Source: Nymphaea colorata
Lineage: Eukaryota; Streptophyta; Magnoliopsida; Nymphaeales; Nymphaeaceae
Reading direction: 5' to 3'
Assembly (NCBI RefSeq): GCF_008831285.2
Contig: NC_045142.1
Span: 27,169,876 to 27,233,875 of the forward strand
Length of the DNA stretch: 64,000 nucleotides
Positions 1-10,030 of this stretch are shown here, piece by piece. Within the stretch, counting starts at the first letter, position 1. The number at the start of each line of letters is the position of its first letter. The notes under the pieces are model-generated. The model ran no database searches, had not been told where the DNA came from, and was given only the letters and a program-made list of their open reading frames with translations. Position numbers and translations under genes: made by a program.

Positions 1-19
1 AACTAAATTTTCATCCAAT

Positions 20-244
20 GTGGTGCATTTTCAATGTGATGGAGGGGGAGAATATTCATCGCTTGATTTTATTGAATTTCTACGTGAAAAAGGGATAACT
101 AGACAAATTTCCTGCCCTTACACACCACAACAAAATGGTGTAGTTGAGCGGAAACATCGACATATAGTTGAAAGCGCCATGAGCATGATGCATGATACTA
201 ATGTTAAGAAATATGATTTCTTATTGTTGTTATCTCTTAATTAG
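20..244 (+). pseudogene. Copia integrase fragment (truncated)
   Basis: The frame carries the downstream part of a Ty1/copia integrase core: a DGGGEY segment (equivalent of the catalytic D...GGEY block), then TPQQNGVVERKHRHIVE, the hallmark of the rve domain around the catalytic glutamate. The rest of the element lies left of the window. Coding sense is lost near base 215, where the sequence runs into the LTR that starts at about 225, and a stop follows at 242-244. It looks like an older copia copy into which the next element inserted. It differs from the integrase of the following element, so it is a separate copy. Confidence 0.8.
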
Positions 245-601
245 GTATTATCTTAGTTAAGAGCTAGTTTAGAATTAGTTAGGAATTAGTTTAGGATTTA
301 GTTTATTTCTTTCTTTTCTCTTTATTTTTTATTTTTTTATTTTTTTATTATTTCTGCCAAACTAGCCGTTGGCAGTTCCAACAGCTCTATTAAGAGCTGT
401 TGGAACTAGCCCAACGGCTAGTTTAGCTCATCTCTTCTTATTCTCTCTTATAAATATCCTTGTAACAGTCTTTGTAAAGGATAAGCTGTGTTTTACAGCC
501 TTTATATTGTTTATTGAATGAGTATTACTCTTCTTCACTTGGCCTTAGTGCCTTTTTGGTATTATATGTATTCTTTGTGACTGTTATAGTCACTTTTCAC
601 A
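225..601 (+). repeat. 5' LTR of chimeric copia element 1 (LTR type A)
   Basis: The segment starts with TG and ends with CA directly before a copia primer-binding site at 602. It holds a TATA-like box (tataaat at about 450) and a strong hairpin (362-421). The left edge at 225 is inferred from the loss of integrase coding sense plus a TG dinucleotide, and could be off by some bases. It does not resemble the sequence that follows the polyprotein at 5316, so the element has two unrelated LTRs. Confidence 0.65.
362..421. repeat. Inverted repeat / hairpin inside LTR A
   Basis: A left arm (ctagccgttgg...aacagctct, 362-388) and a right arm (agagctgttgg...caacggctag, about 393-421) are nearly perfect reverse complements around a loop of a few bases, with a small interior mismatch. 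It sits just upstream of the TATA-like box, so if transcribed from a different start it could fold as a stable stem. No function is assigned. Confidence 0.85.
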
Positions 602-614
602 TGGTATCAGAGCC
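602..614 (+). promoter_or_regulatory. Primer-binding site of copia element 1
   Basis: The sequence tggtatcagagcc directly follows the LTR. This is the classic plant copia primer-binding site, complementary to the 3' end of initiator methionine tRNA, and it fixes the right edge of the 5' LTR. Confidence 0.9.
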
Positions 615-804
615 ATTGGGCTGATTCTCAAAGCTTGTTAAAGGCTGCTGCTGAGATTTTATGTTGCTGGTTTGATTGAAGAGATTCTTTGCTGGAGGAT
701 ATAATTTCTTGAAGGCCTTTTTGCTGCGGTTGCTCACCAACTGTTTGGTGAAATTTCTAGAAGAGTTTTTTCTTGACTTCCTTGGAGATTATTGTATTGC
801 TCTC

Positions 805-1296
805 ATGGAAGACTCCAAAGTTTCAATTGAAGGAGGAAGCTATTATGTTCCATACAAGCTTGACGGAACCAATTATACACTATGGGCAAAATGTTTGGAA
901 ATGCATATCAAAGGAAAATATTTATGGGGCTTCATAAGAGGTACGTCTATCCCTCCCACTCTCAAGTTGACCAAAATAGAAAATGGGATTGAAAAACAAC
1001 TAGATGGTGTGGAAAGACAAAATGCTATGAATGAATATTACAAAAAATTAGACGATTGGGAAGCTAAAAATTCTAGGATTAAAGAATGGATTTATGGAAG
1101 TATTGAACCTAGAATTGCCCAAAATCTTATGTATTATGAAAAGGCTAGTGAAGTTTGGGAATATCTTAAGGGAATGTTCACCCAAAAAGATATGGCCCGA
1201 AAGTATCTTTTGATTCAAAAGGCCCAAAGTATCAAGCAAGGAGAGAAAATGTTAGAGAATTTTTCATGGAAATCTCTAGTGTATGGAATGAGTTAG
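805..1296 (+). pseudogene. Copia gag, N-terminal part (frameshifted)
   Basis: The likely gag start is the ATG at 805. An in-frame ATG-like extension back to 676 is leader-like. The product begins MEDSKVSIEGG and has the usual copia Gag opening (YKLDGTNYTLWAKCLEMHIKG), then a UBN2-type Gag domain. The frame passes into nonsense after about 1260, where a run of five T (1261-1265) appears one base short. The Gag sequence resumes in the +1 frame at 1266 (MEISSVWNELDQL). The break is a one-base indel in a homopolymer, either decay or a base-calling error. Confidence 0.8.
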
Positions 1297-4200
1297 ATCA
1301 ACTAAGTCCCGAACTAGGGTTGGACTGCAAATGCCATGAGATTAGAAGAAATGAAATAGATGAATTTCGGTTTTTTCAATTCCTTCAAGGGCTACGGCCC
1401 GAATTTGAACAAATAAGGTCAGCCCTTCTTTCTTCATCCTCTCCTCCACTCATTCATGAACTTCTTACAAAGCTAAGTGGAGAGGAAACTAGAATGAAAT
1501 TATCCAAAGAAATGGATAAAGATAGTGTTCTTGTCTCAAAACAAGAAGAAGAAAGAGCCTTAGCCGCCTCTAGACCTGGAAACAACATCAAGTCTTTTAG
1601 ACCTCCTCACTTTAAGAATCAAATTAGAGGAGAATATAAAGTTATTTGCCACTTTTGTCATGAACCGGGTCACATAAGACCTAGTTGCCCAAAGTTGAAC
1701 AACAATGAAGGACAATCGCGGAATCTTGGAGGAAATTTTCTCAAAGGAGGAACTTCATATCCACAAGGAGGGCAACACAACCGGAGAATTTCATTTCCTC
1801 AAGGTGGACATTACAATATTAGACAATTTGATCAAAGAAAGGCCGCAAATGTCACAAATGAAGGATGTGATCTATCATCTATATCCACAACGTTGAATCA
1901 AATCATGACAGCCCTTCAACCCATGATCAAGGAGTCAAATTCCGGAGCACTAGCAACAACGGCATCCATCTCCAACACTCCTGGTATGTTTTCTTGGCTT
2001 TTAGATTCTGGTGCATCTTTTCATATGACACCAAATATATCATCTTTGACCAAATTTGAAAGAACAAGAAAAGAATCAAATGTTGTTACCGCCGATGGAA
2101 CTTCTTTAAGTGTTAAAGGGATTGGGAATTTTGAAAAAGAATTTGGAAAACAAAAATTTTTTGTTCCAAAAGTTAGTTATGTTCCTAAACTTAATCTTAA
2201 CTTACTTTCTGTGTCACAAATCTCAGATCTTGGATTTGATGTTGTTTTCTCATCAAATAAATGTTTGGTGCAGGATCACCAAACCGGGAGATTGATTGGG
2301 GAAGGTTTTAGAAAAGGGGACCTTTACTACATGGACAATTTATGCATCCCCAAAGAAAAGTTTTGTCACTATGTTGAAAATGTGGACAACAATGTTTGGC
2401 ACCAAAGATTAGGTCATCCAAATGTTAGAAAATTGTCTATGATGAACCCTACCAAGAATATTTGTATTGAAAATTTTAAATGTAATGATTGTATACATGG
2501 AAAAATGAAATCTTTATCTTTTGGAGAAAGGAACTTCTTCTCTTCTTTGCCTTTTGAGCTTGTTCATTCCGATGTATGGGGACCCTCTCCTATCATGTCA
2601 AAAGGAGGGCTATCATATTATGTGATCTTTGTTGATGACTTCACTAGGTATTGTTGGATATATTTCCTAAAATATAAATCCGAAGTTTTTGAGATATTCA
2701 AAAATTTTCACATGTTAGTACAAACACAATTCAATGCTAAATTAAAAATTTTAAGGACTGATTCCGGAGGTGAATACATTTCAAATGAGTTCGAAAGATA
2801 TTTGAAAAACTATGGGATAGTCCACCAAAAATCTTGTCCAAGAACACCTCAACAAAATGGACTTTCAGAAAGAAAACATAGGCACATAATTGAAACAACA
2901 AGAACCCTTCTTATTTCCAAAAATGTGCCTAAAAACTTTTGGGCTGAAACCGCACTTGCCTCTGTTTATCTTATAAATAGAATGCCTTCAAAAGTTTTAC
3001 ATAATACCACTCCGTTTGAAAAATTATTCAAGTATGAACCCGATTTCAATAGACTTCGTATTTTTGGATGCAAATGTTTTGTTCTTAATGACAAGGCTGA
3101 TAAGCTAAGTTCAAAAGTTATTGAATCGCCATATTTTACACTCTTAGGCAAACAACCTGATTACAAGAACTTGAAGGTTTTTGGTTGTGTATGCTATGTT
3201 CACGTTGATGCTGCCTTGAGGAACAAGTTTCAAGACAAAGCTATTCAATGTAGATTCGTTGGATATGCTGATGAATATAAAGGTTTTCGATGCTATGATC
3301 CAACAACTAAACGTATCAAAACTTCAAGAAATGTCATTTTTGATGAACATAGTTTTGATAACACAAATGAAATGCCTATGACCATTGAATCTTATGATCC
3401 CTGGACCAGTACACAGTTATTCAATGCAGATCCTGTTATAGAAAATGATGTGCCTCAAAGTGAAGATTCAGAGAGAGCAATACAATCGTCGGATATGGCT
3501 CAAAGTGAAAATCAAGAAGATCCAACACAGTCATCAAGTCATCACGAAAACAATAATGAAGAACAGAGCAACGATGCACATCGGTATTCGGGTCTTATCT
3601 ACAGTCGACGACTAAGGGACAGAGATGCTCACAGTGAAGAAGACAACATGCCCCACCTTAGAAGATCCCAATGCATTCGTCATCCCATTCACAGGTGGGT
3701 TAGTTATGATTCTTTATCACTTGATTTTCAGTTATTCATGGCAAAAGTTGGCAAGGAGGAAGAACCTACTTCATTTGATCAAGCATCAAAATCACATCAT
3801 TGGAGAAAGGCTATGAAAGAAGAAATGGATGCCTTGCATGAATGTGGAACATGGGAGATCGTTCCAAGGCCACACGAAAAGAACGTAGTGGGCTTCAAAT
3901 GGGTATACAAAATTAAATACAAACCTGACGGCAGCATAGAAAGACACAAAGCAAGGTTAGTAGCAAAAGAGTTTACACAACAATATGGAGAAGATTATGA
4001 TGAGACATTCAGCCCTGTGATCAAAATGGGAACAATTCGCGTGATTATATCATTGGCAGTTGAATATGGATGGAGACTACATCAAATGGACGTGAAGAAT
4101 ACTTTTCTTCATGGTGATTTAAGGGAGGAAGTATATATGGAACAACCTCCAGGATACACGAAAGGAGACTCTCATGCATGGGTTTGCAAACTAAGAAAAT

Positions 4201-5321
4201 CTATTTATGGACTTAAACAGGCCTCACGTTCGTGGTTTGACAGTTTCTCTTGCAAGATTCAAGAATGTGGTTTTCGGAGATGTCCTCTAGATCACTCTCT
4301 TTTCATTTATCGAAAGGAAAACATATTTACTTTACTTCTTATATATGTTGATGATATTGTTATCACAGGCAATTCAGAAAAACACATAGAAGAAGCTAAA
4401 GTTTTGATGATGCAAAACTTCAAAATGAAAGAGCTTGGTGATTTACGATTCTTTCTTGGAGTGGAGATTGATAGGCACAATAATCGCCTCACATTGACAC
4501 AACAGAAATACACGTTGGATCTGTTGAGAAAGTCAGGTATGTCTGATTGTAAGCCTGTTGGAACTCCTAGTGTTCTAAATCAAAGACTAAGTGCTCAAGA
4601 TGGGGAGTTATATGAAGATCCTACGCAATATCGAAGTATTGTTGGGGCACTTCAATATCTTACATTTACTAGACCAGATATTATATATGCTGTGAATCAA
4701 GTATCCCAATTTATGCATGCACCTAGAGATACTCACATGGATGCTGTCAAAAGAATATTAAGATATCTTAAAGGGACAGCAGGAGATGGCTTAGTTTATG
4801 GTAAGAGTGAAAATATAACTACTGGACATCAACTTATGACATTCACAGATGCAGATTGGGCTGGAGATCCCGATCAAAGAAAGTCCATTTCTGGTTTTTG
4901 TATTTTCATTGGACGTAATCTTGTGTCTTGGAGTTGTCGAAAGCAAAATGCAGTAGCAAGATCCAGCACTGAAGCTGAATACAGATGCATGGCTGCAGGT
5001 ACTGCTGAAGTTACATGGGTTAGACATTTGCTAGAAGACATTGGAGAAAAGATTAAAACATCAATGTTAATGTGCGATAATCAAAGCGCTATTAACATTG
5101 CCTTTAATCCCGTACAACATGGTCGAACAAAGCATATTGAGATTGATCAACACTTTGTTAGACAAAAGGTGGAAGACAAGGAGATTCAGCCTATTTATGT
5201 TCGTACAGATGAACAAGTTGCAGACTTATTTACAAAAGGATTAACAAAGGAACGATTCTGGTTTCTAAAAGGCAAGTTGTACATGGTGCAAAACCATGCA
5301 CAACTTGAGGGAGGGTGTTAA
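1266..5321 (+). CDS. Copia Gag-Pol polyprotein, chimeric
   Basis: A single open frame of 1351 residues encodes the end of Gag with a CCHC knuckle (CHFCHEPGHIRPSC, about residues 126-140), an aspartic protease (LLDSGASFHMT, D247), the gag_pre-integrase HHCC region (HQRLGHPN...CNDCIHGK), the integrase core (HSDVWGP near residue 433 to TPQQNGLSERKHRHIIE), reverse transcriptase (YVDDIVITG near 1026) and RNase H (DADWAGD near 1195). It ends at the polypurine tract. Near residue 620 (base ~3125) the integrase tail is partly repeated: RLRIFGCKCFV is followed by LKVFGCVCYV some 50 residues later. This shows that the 5' part of one copia family was joined to the 3' part of another. The frame is intact apart from the gag frameshift upstream. 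Confidence 0.92.
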   Translation: MEISSVWNELDQLSPELGLDCKCHEIRRNEIDEFRFFQFLQGLRPEFEQIRSALLSSSSPPLIHELLTKLSGEETRMKLSKEMDKDSVLVSKQEEERALAASRPGNNIKSFRPPHFKNQIRGEYKVICHFCHEPGHIRPSCPKLNNNEGQSRNLGGNFLKGGTSYPQGGQHNRRISFPQGGHYNIRQFDQRKAANVTNEGCDLSSISTTLNQIMTALQPMIKESNSGALATTASISNTPGMFSWLLDSGASFHMTPNISSLTKFERTRKESNVVTADGTSLSVKGIGNFEKEFGKQKFFVPKVSYVPKLNLNLLSVSQISDLGFDVVFSSNKCLVQDHQTGRLIGEGFRKGDLYYMDNLCIPKEKFCHYVENVDNNVWHQRLGHPNVRKLSMMNPTKNICIENFKCNDCIHGKMKSLSFGERNFFSSLPFELVHSDVWGPSPIMSKGGLSYYVIFVDDFTRYCWIYFLKYKSEVFEIFKNFHMLVQTQFNAKLKILRTDSGGEYISNEFERYLKNYGIVHQKSCPRTPQQNGLSERKHRHIIETTRTLLISKNVPKNFWAETALASVYLINRMPSKVLHNTTPFEKLFKYEPDFNRLRIFGCKCFVLNDKADKLSSKVIESPYFTLLGKQPDYKNLKVFGCVCYVHVDAALRNKFQDKAIQCRFVGYADEYKGFRCYDPTTKRIKTSRNVIFDEHSFDNTNEMPMTIESYDPWTSTQLFNADPVIENDVPQSEDSERAIQSSDMAQSENQEDPTQSSSHHENNNEEQSNDAHRYSGLIYSRRLRDRDAHSEEDNMPHLRRSQCIRHPIHRWVSYDSLSLDFQLFMAKVGKEEEPTSFDQASKSHHWRKAMKEEMDALHECGTWEIVPRPHEKNVVGFKWVYKIKYKPDGSIERHKARLVAKEFTQQYGEDYDETFSPVIKMGTIRVIISLAVEYGWRLHQMDVKNTFLHGDLREEVYMEQPPGYTKGDSHAWVCKLRKSIYGLKQASRSWFDSFSCKIQECGFRRCPLDHSLFIYRKENIFTLLLIYVDDIVITGNSEKHIEEAKVLMMQNFKMKELGDLRFFLGVEIDRHNNRLTLTQQKYTLDLLRKSGMSDCKPVGTPSVLNQRLSAQDGELYEDPTQYRSIVGALQYLTFTRPDIIYAVNQVSQFMHAPRDTHMDAVKRILRYLKGTAGDGLVYGKSENITTGHQLMTFTDADWAGDPDQRKSISGFCIFIGRNLVSWSCRKQNAVARSSTEAEYRCMAAGTAEVTWVRHLLEDIGEKIKTSMLMCDNQSAINIAFNPVQHGRTKHIEIDQHFVRQKVEDKEIQPIYVRTDEQVADLFTKGLTKERFWFLKGKLYMVQNHAQLEGGC
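5306..5315 (+). promoter_or_regulatory. Polypurine tract of copia element 1
   Basis: The purine-rich stretch gagggaggg directly before the TGTTA start of the 3' LTR is the expected plus-strand priming site. It overlaps the last codons of the polyprotein. Confidence 0.7.
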
Positions 5322-5349
5322 AATATAAATCCTTCACCAGCACATTGAA

Positions 5350-5585
5350 GAGGAGTCTCTTAGGATTCCACCTCCTTGTAGAATGTGTTAAAATATTTAA
5401 TGTCCTTGTAACATGTGAAGAGTCTCCTAAGATTCTATGTTGTAGTTAATATCCTTGTTATATGGGAAGTCTCCTAGGATTCTATGTTGTAGTTAATATC
5501 CTTGTAATATGTGAAGTCTCTTAGGTTTCTATGATGTAATTAATGTCCTTGGAGCTTGTGAAATCTCCTAGGATTCTACGATTGG
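5350..5585 (+). repeat. Tandem ~60-bp repeat inside LTR B
   Basis: About four imperfect copies of a unit with the core cctaggattctatgttgtag followed by ttaatatccttgtaatatg make up the U3 part of LTR B. Copies differ by several substitutions. Such arrays upstream of the TATA box often act as LTR enhancers; that role is inferred. Confidence 0.75.
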
Positions 5586-5678
5586 AGACTCTTAGAATTC
5601 TGGAAATGGGATTATAAATAGAGGCCGTGCAAACCATTTTGGCTACGGCTTCTTCTCCTCAGTTTCTTCTTGTTTTCA

Positions 5679-5682
<4 letters not shown>

Positions 5683-5712
<30 letters not shown>

Positions 5713-5714
5713 AT
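5683..5714. repeat. (CT)n microsatellite in LTR B
   Basis: A tract of CT dinucleotides, interrupted by short deviations, lies downstream of the LTR TATA box. Confidence 0.9.
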
Positions 5715-5778
5715 CTCTATCTTCCTGCGTGAGTGCTGTTTTCGGGTTACAGATATTGGTGCTACATTTCTATCAAGC

Positions 5779-6544
5779 ACTGGATCTAGAGCAAACTTCC
5801 TGCCTTTTACTTCTCCATACAACCAGGTTACTCCCCAGAAAGATACAGTACCCTGTGGTAGACCTCCTAGTATCAGTACATCCTGCCCAATCTGCATCAG
5901 AGTATCCTTCAATATTAAGTTGGTCTTGCTTAGTATAGAGTAATCCTTTTCCTGGGTCATTTTTTAGGTACCCCAACACTCTTTCTGCACTCTTCCAGTG
6001 ACAATCAGTAGGAGCATGCATAAACTGACTCAACACATTTACAGCATAAGTAATATCAGGTCGAGTAAGAGTAAGATAGATGAGCTTACCAACCAGCCTC
6101 TGATACCGCCCTTTTCCTTCCTCATCTAGGATGTTGCCAGTTTTGATGCTTATCTTTGTACCGGACTCCATTGGAGTTAGAAAGGGCCTACATCCAAGTT
6201 TGCCTGTCTCCTTTAGAAGATCCAGAGTGTATTTTCTTTGGCTCATAACCAGCCCTGTCTCTGACCGAGCAATCTCTATTCCCAGAAAGTACCTTAGTTT
6301 ACCCAAATCTTTAAGATCAAATTCAGCAGCTAACCTCTCCTTCATCTTCCTTTTCTCTTCTTCATCGTCACCTGTGACTATCATATCATCAACATACACA
6401 AGAAGAAGACTCACCAGGCCATCTCTCTGCTTAATGAACAGGGTGTGATCACCATTTTCCTGTTTGTATCCATTCGTCTTCATCACTATCCTCAGTCTTT
6501 CAAACCATGCTCTAGGAGACTGCTTTAATCCATACAAGGCTTTC
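5779..6544 (-). pseudogene. Inverted RT/RNase H fragment of copia element 2 family
   Basis: On the minus strand this reads as copia reverse transcriptase from KALYGLKQSPRAW through YVDDMIVTG, into RNase H (DADWAG, RRSTTGYC). It matches 8222-8987 over 766 bases without an indel and with about ten substitutions. The coding frame is open, but the fragment has neither start nor LTRs. It is joined abruptly to LTR B on its left and to a + strand copia RT fragment on its right. Confidence 0.9.
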
Positions 6545-6545
6545 A

Positions 6546-6804
6546 TGGATGGAGACTACATCAAATAGCTGAATATGAATGGAGACTACATCAAATGGAC
6601 GTAAAGAATGCTTTTCTTCATGATGATTTGAGAGAGGAAGTATATATGGAACAACCTCCAGGATATACGAAAGGAGACTCTCATGCATGGGTTTGTAAAC
6701 TAAGAAAATCTATTTCTGGACTCAAACAGGCCTCATGCTCGTGGTTTGATATTTTCTCCTGCAAGATTCAAGAATGTGGTTTTCGGAGATGTCCTCTAGA
6801 TCAA
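6546..6804 (+). pseudogene. Copia element 3, RT fragment (left part)
   Basis: This + strand stretch encodes the RT segment MDVKNAFLHDDLREEVYM through KLRKSISGLKQASCSW, very close to element 1 (around 4070-4290). It has no LTR or gag to its left. The first bases hold a short tandem duplication: tggagactacatcaaat occurs at about 6551 and 6584. The reading stops at tctagatca (6798-6806), where a non-autonomous element inserted, and the RT sequence resumes at 12682. Confidence 0.85.
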
Positions 6805-6805
6805 T

Positions 6806-7581
6806 GTTATCAGCATCGTATGATACGCATGCATATCGTACGATAAGTATCGTATAGGTCGAAGAAACCTATACGTTAAGCTTGCGATATACGATACGCT
6901 CGTGTATCGCAAGCGTAACGCCAGTATCGTATGATACATGAGATACACCCCCGTATCGTACGATACAGGGAAAAAATTAAAAAGGGCCCGATGACCCCTT
7001 TTTTGCATGATCTTTTAGAAACCTACGCTCCTCTCTCTCTCTTTTTTTGTTTTTAAACACTGCAAGAGACGTGGGAGGGAGAGATTTTCCCCATTCGCAT
7101 CAATCTTTGCCGGTGAAGAAGCTTTCTTTCTCATAGTGGGAACGGTGGGAAGCTTGGAGAAAGAGAGTTTTTTGGTTTCTAACACCAAGGAAGACGATAA
7201 CTATATGTTTTGACTTTTGAACTCATGAATTGTGATGTAATCTAATTCTCTTCGGCATGCTAAGAGGCTAAGAGCCTAACACTGATGCTTATTATGTTAT
7301 TTTGAATGTTTGATTTCTTATTTTTGAATGTATTATTCATACTTCATACTTAACATATTTGAATGTACCTTTAAATACATTTTTCTTGATTTTTTCTGAT
7401 TTTTGCTTGTTTTTGTCGCATTTTTGTGGATTTTTTTCTATTTTTCATGATTTTTAATATTTTTTAAAAAATAAAAAAATAATTTTACGATACGTTACGA
7501 TACGTTTACGATACATTACGATACGGCGTATAGGTCGGCCCGACCGATACGCGATACGCTACTCCTTTTATAACATTGTTT
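6806..7581. mobile_element. Non-autonomous DNA element rich in CGTATCG motifs
   Basis: About 0.8 kb interrupts the RT sequence of element 3. The ends carry short inverted repeats: aatgttat at the left and ataacatt at the right. The flanks ctagatca and ttagatca suggest an 8-bp target duplication with one mismatch, as for hAT elements. Both subterminal parts are packed with CGTATCG/CGATACG words in both orientations (6822-6968 and 7485-7560). The middle is AT-rich with no coding capacity. The superfamily is not certain; an 8-bp duplication and dense subterminal motifs fit hAT best. Confidence 0.65.
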
Positions 7582-7592
7582 TAGATCACTCT

Positions 7593-7870
7593 TGTAGAAA
7601 CACAAACCAAGATAGAGAGAAAGAGAAGAAACACACAATATACGTGGAAAACCTCAAAGAGAGGTGAAAAACCACAGAGAAGCCCTAACCTAGGGGCACA
7701 ACCACAACCCTAGGAGAGAGAAAATGTTATTCCACTTAATCAACAATTACACCATAAGTGGGATTAAATAAGAGGGAAACCCGCCTAGGGTACCGAGCCA
7801 CTCTCAGTACCCGTGCACATGGGACCGGGTCTATATCCAGACCCGGTTCCCTATACACGATATGTTAACA
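7593..7870 (-). repeat. 3' LTR of copia element 2
   Basis: Read on the minus strand it starts TGTTAACATATC and ends in TGTTTCTACA. It differs from the other LTR by about six substitutions and a few-base indel over about 275 bases, which indicates a fairly recent insertion. Confidence 0.95.
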
Positions 7871-10030
7871 CTCCCCCTCAAGCTTGGCATACATGTCAAA
7901 CATGCCAAGCTTGCTTACATTTTTCTCGAATTGAGATGTACATAAGGCTTTGGTTAGAACATCTTCAATTTGATCTTCAGACTTCATATAAGGTAAGATC
8001 AACTCCTTTGAATCTATGCGTTCCCGTATGAAGTGGCGATCAATCTCCACATGTTTAGTTCTGTCATGCAGAATGGGATTATTCGCAAGGTTAATTGCAG
8101 ACTTGTTGTCGCAGTACATCTTCATCTTCTCTTCTGTTTCAACACCAATATCTGCTAGGAGAATCTTTAACCATAACATTTCTGTAACTCCCATAGCCAC
8201 AGCCCTGTATTCAGCCTCAGTACTGGATCTAGAGCAAACTTCCTGCCTTTTACTTCTCCATACAACCAGGTTACTCCCCAGAAAGATACAGTACCCTGTG
8301 GTAGACCTCCTAGTATCAGTACATCCTGCCCAATCTGCGTCAGAGTATCCTTTAATATTAAGTTGGTCTTGCTTAGTATAGAGTAATCCTTTTCCTGGGT
8401 CATTCTTTAGGTACCTCAACACTCTTTCTACACTCTTCCAGTGACAATCAGTAGGAGCATGCATAAACTGACTCAACACATTTACAGCATAAGTAATATC
8501 AGGTCGAGTAAGAGTAAGATAGATGAGCTTACCAACCAGCCTCTGATACCGCCCTTTTCCTTCCTCATCTAGGATGTTGCCAGTTTTGATGCTTATCTTT
8601 GTACCGGACTCCATTGGAGTTAGAAAGGGCCTACATCCAAGTTTGCCTGTCTCCTTTAGAAGATCCAAAGTGTATTTCCTTTGGCTCATAACCAGCCCTG
8701 TCTCTGACCGAGCAATCTCTATTCCCAGAAAGTACCTTAGTTTACCCAAATCTTTAAGATCAAATTCAGCAGCTAACCTCTCCTTCATCTTCCTTTTCTC
8801 TTCTTCATCGTCACCTGTGACTATCATATCATCAACATACACAAGAAGAAGACTCACCAGGCCATCTCTCTGCTTAATGAACAGGGTGTGATCACCATTT
8901 TCCTGTTTGTATTCATTCGTCTTCATCACTATCTTCAGTCTTTCAAACCATGCTCTAGGAGACTGCTTTAATCCATACAAGGCTTTCTTGAGATAACAAC
9001 ATTTTCCGCTTTGAACATATCCAGGAGGCATACTCATGTAGACCTCTTCTTCTAGATGGCCATTCAAGAATGCATTCTTAACATCAAGTTGATCCATGCT
9101 CCACCCCTTTTGCACGGCAAGTGCTAAGATGACCCTCACAGTTTTCAGTTTGGCAACAGGGGCAAAGGTTTCAAGATAATCAATACCATATTTCTGGCTG
9201 AACCCCTTTGCAACAAGCCGAGCCTTATACCTTTCCACAGTACCATCTGGTTTATACTTCACATTGAACACCCACTTTGAACCAACTAAATGAGTCCCCT
9301 TGGGAATATCCACAACTTCCCAAGTGTCATTATTCGCCAAGGCATCCATCTCCTCTGTCATGGCCTGTAGCCATTTAGGATCCTCTCTAGCATCTTCCAC
9401 ACACTTGGGAATAACAGACTTAGACAAGGATGTTATAAAGCATTTGTAATTCTTACTCAGTTTCGCATAAGAGACAAATCTCTGAATTGGATGAGAAGTA
9501 CAAGACCTGGTGCCCTTGCGCAGGGCTATAGGAAGCTCTTCATTGATTAGACTAGGGTCATCCGGGAAACTCACAGGATTGGGATTGGTTACATCAACAT
9601 TTTCAACCTCATCTGTCTTCTTCCTTTTGTACACCTGGCCAAACAAATGATCACGGGCCGTAGGCTGATTATCAACAAGGCCCTCGTCCATGTGACAGTC
9701 TCTATCATCTCTGACTGTGTTTGCCACACTGTCACTAGCCTTGTAATCCAAGAAATCCATAAACTGAATCAACTGATTTGAGGAATACTCTTCACTACTG
9801 TTCCCTAGATACTCCCCCTGAAGAGGATTCACATGAAAGTATGCCTCATGTTCATGGAAGGTAACGTCCCAGGAAACATAGACTTTAGAAGTGGTAGGAT
9901 CAACACATTTGTATCCCTTCTGAGTGGAGGAATACCCCAGGAAGACAGCCTTGATAGACCGAGGATCAAGTTTCTTGAGGGTGAGACTATGGTCATGAAC
10001 AAAACATACACACCCGAACACCCGAACACC
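7865..10030 (-). pseudogene. Copia Pol: integrase tail, RT and RNase H (element 2)
   Basis: About 720 residues are open here: the end of integrase (VFGCVCFVHDH, FLGYSSTQKGYKC), the linker, RT (SKWVFNVKYKPDGTVERYKARLVAKGF cut here to its core KWVFNVKYKPDGTVE, QLDVKNAFLNG, YVDDMIVTG) and RNase H (DADWAGCTD, RSSTEAEYRA, DNKSAI) with the usual C-terminal LEGEC before the polypurine tract. The frame is separated from the upstream integrase by a frameshift at about 10010-10033, so this is the intact 3' half of a broken polyprotein. Confidence 0.9.

Larger units (their letters stand above)
5316..5778 (+). repeat. 3' LTR of chimeric copia element 1 (LTR type B)
   Basis: It begins TGTTAAAATA directly after the polypurine tract and holds a TATA box (tataaata, 5613-5620) and a pyrimidine tract at 5683-5714. 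The right end is uncertain. Clear copia coding on the opposite strand starts at 5779, and a CA near 5768 or 5774 may be the true end. Its sequence is unrelated to LTR A at 225-601. Confidence 0.65.

Noticed and set aside
5627-5938. 103-codon frame across the LTR B/inverted fragment junction
   Set aside because: It spans a CT microsatellite and the antisense of a copia RNase H, so it is a junction artefact.
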